DNA of 6,406 nt from Flammeovirgaceae bacterium (GTDB lineage Bacteria > Bacteroidota > Bacteroidia > Cytophagales > Cyclobacteriaceae): positions 1 to 6,406 of the forward strand of contig CANGUI010000112.1 in the NCBI GenBank assembly GCA_947457025.1, in the 5' to 3' direction. Numbering within the stretch: position 1 is the stretch's first letter; every line of letters starts with the position of its first letter. A program made the position numbers and the translations under genes. Of the stretch, positions 6,104-6,406 are shown piece by piece. Under the pieces are notes generated by a model. That model was not told where the DNA came from and did not search any database. It worked only from the letters and a program-made list of their open reading frames with translations.

Positions 6104-6406
6104 GTCAACGTTCCCTCCGGTTTTGGCTTCTGGCAGCTAACGCCATTGCGCTCGTTGTGCTGGTCAACCTGGCCGCACAAAGGCTTTTTTTCCGTTGGGA
6201 TCTCACCGAAGAAAAAAAATATTCAATCCAGCCGGCTACGCGTGCCATTTTGCAAACTCTGCGGCAGCCGGTGTTTGTGGAGGTTTTCCTTGCCGGCGAT
6301 CTCAATGCCGGGTTCACGCGCCTTCAAAAATCGGTGGCTGAGACGTTGCGTGAATTTCAGGTTTTCTCCGATAACCGGGTGCAGTTTGTTTTTACTGACC
6401 CCCTGC
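6100..6406 (+). CDS. gldG: Gliding motility-associated ABC transporter substrate-binding protein GldG, N-terminal part
   Basis: The first 102 codons are visible and the gene continues past the right edge, so this is a partial gene, not a truncated one. The ATG overlaps the gldF stop as ATGA. Residues 7-27 form a membrane helix that acts as an uncleaved anchor after a basic start (SQRSLR). The motif DLTEEKKYSIQPATR at 34-48 is a hallmark of GldG and related IFT52/GldG-like ABC accessory proteins. It is followed by a beta/alpha start (VFVEVFLAGDLNAGF, 58-72) and a helix (RLQKSVAETLREF, 74-86). The bulk of full-length GldG is extracytoplasmic, with the family usually predicting another helix near the C-terminus. 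It should complete the complex with GldA and GldF. An A8 run at 6212-6219 encodes EEKK within the conserved motif and keeps frame. Confidence 0.92.
   Translation, partial: MSQRSLRFWLLAANAIALVVLVNLAAQRLFFRWDLTEEKKYSIQPATRAILQTLRQPVFVEVFLAGDLNAGFTRLQKSVAETLREFQVFSDNRVQFVFTDPL

Overview
The window looks like chromosomal, core-genome DNA from a member of the Bacteroidota, most likely a Cytophagia-type organism. The reasons are: a GldA/GldF/GldG ABC-transporter operon, which is typical of that phylum; a periplasmic TlpA-like protein with the DUF4369/DUF5106 layout common there; an OstA-like protein with its Bacteroidota N-terminal signature; TAnnTTTG-type -7 promoter elements; and no Shine-Dalgarno sequence before any start codon. 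G+C is near one half by eye. I see no mobile elements, phage genes, CRISPR arrays, tRNAs or rRNAs.

Layout from left to right: (1) 1-1367, minus strand, an OstA/LptA-like exported protein whose C-terminus lies beyond the left edge. (2) An 89-bp divergent promoter region. (3) 1457-2782, plus strand, tilS, the tRNA(Ile) lysidine synthetase. (4) A 38-bp convergent gap with a small inverted repeat at its right edge. (5) 2821-4263, minus strand, an exported DUF4369/DUF5106/thioredoxin-fold protein with a CGHC active site. (6) A 194-bp divergent region with a perfect TAnnTTTG element before gldA, an inverted repeat, and two odd coding-like reading frames. (7) 4458-6406, plus strand, gldA-gldF-gldG, each pair overlapping by 4 bp; gldG runs off the right edge.

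How the genes work together: GldA (ATPase), GldF (six-helix permease) and GldG (membrane-anchored extracytoplasmic subunit) should form one ABC-2-type complex, made in step through GTGA and ATGA stop/start overlaps. The OstA-like protein and the thioredoxin-fold protein are both predicted periplasmic envelope proteins, encoded separately. tilS is a housekeeping tRNA-modification gene with no evident functional tie to its neighbours. Gene density is high and every reading frame is intact.

Nothing here amounts to a new multi-gene system. The points most worth a second look are: promoter elements so close to the start codons that three transcripts could be leaderless or nearly so; a shared ATTTTTGCAG box before tilS and gldA; contiguous gldAFG; and coding-like but frame-split sequence in the gldA upstream region.
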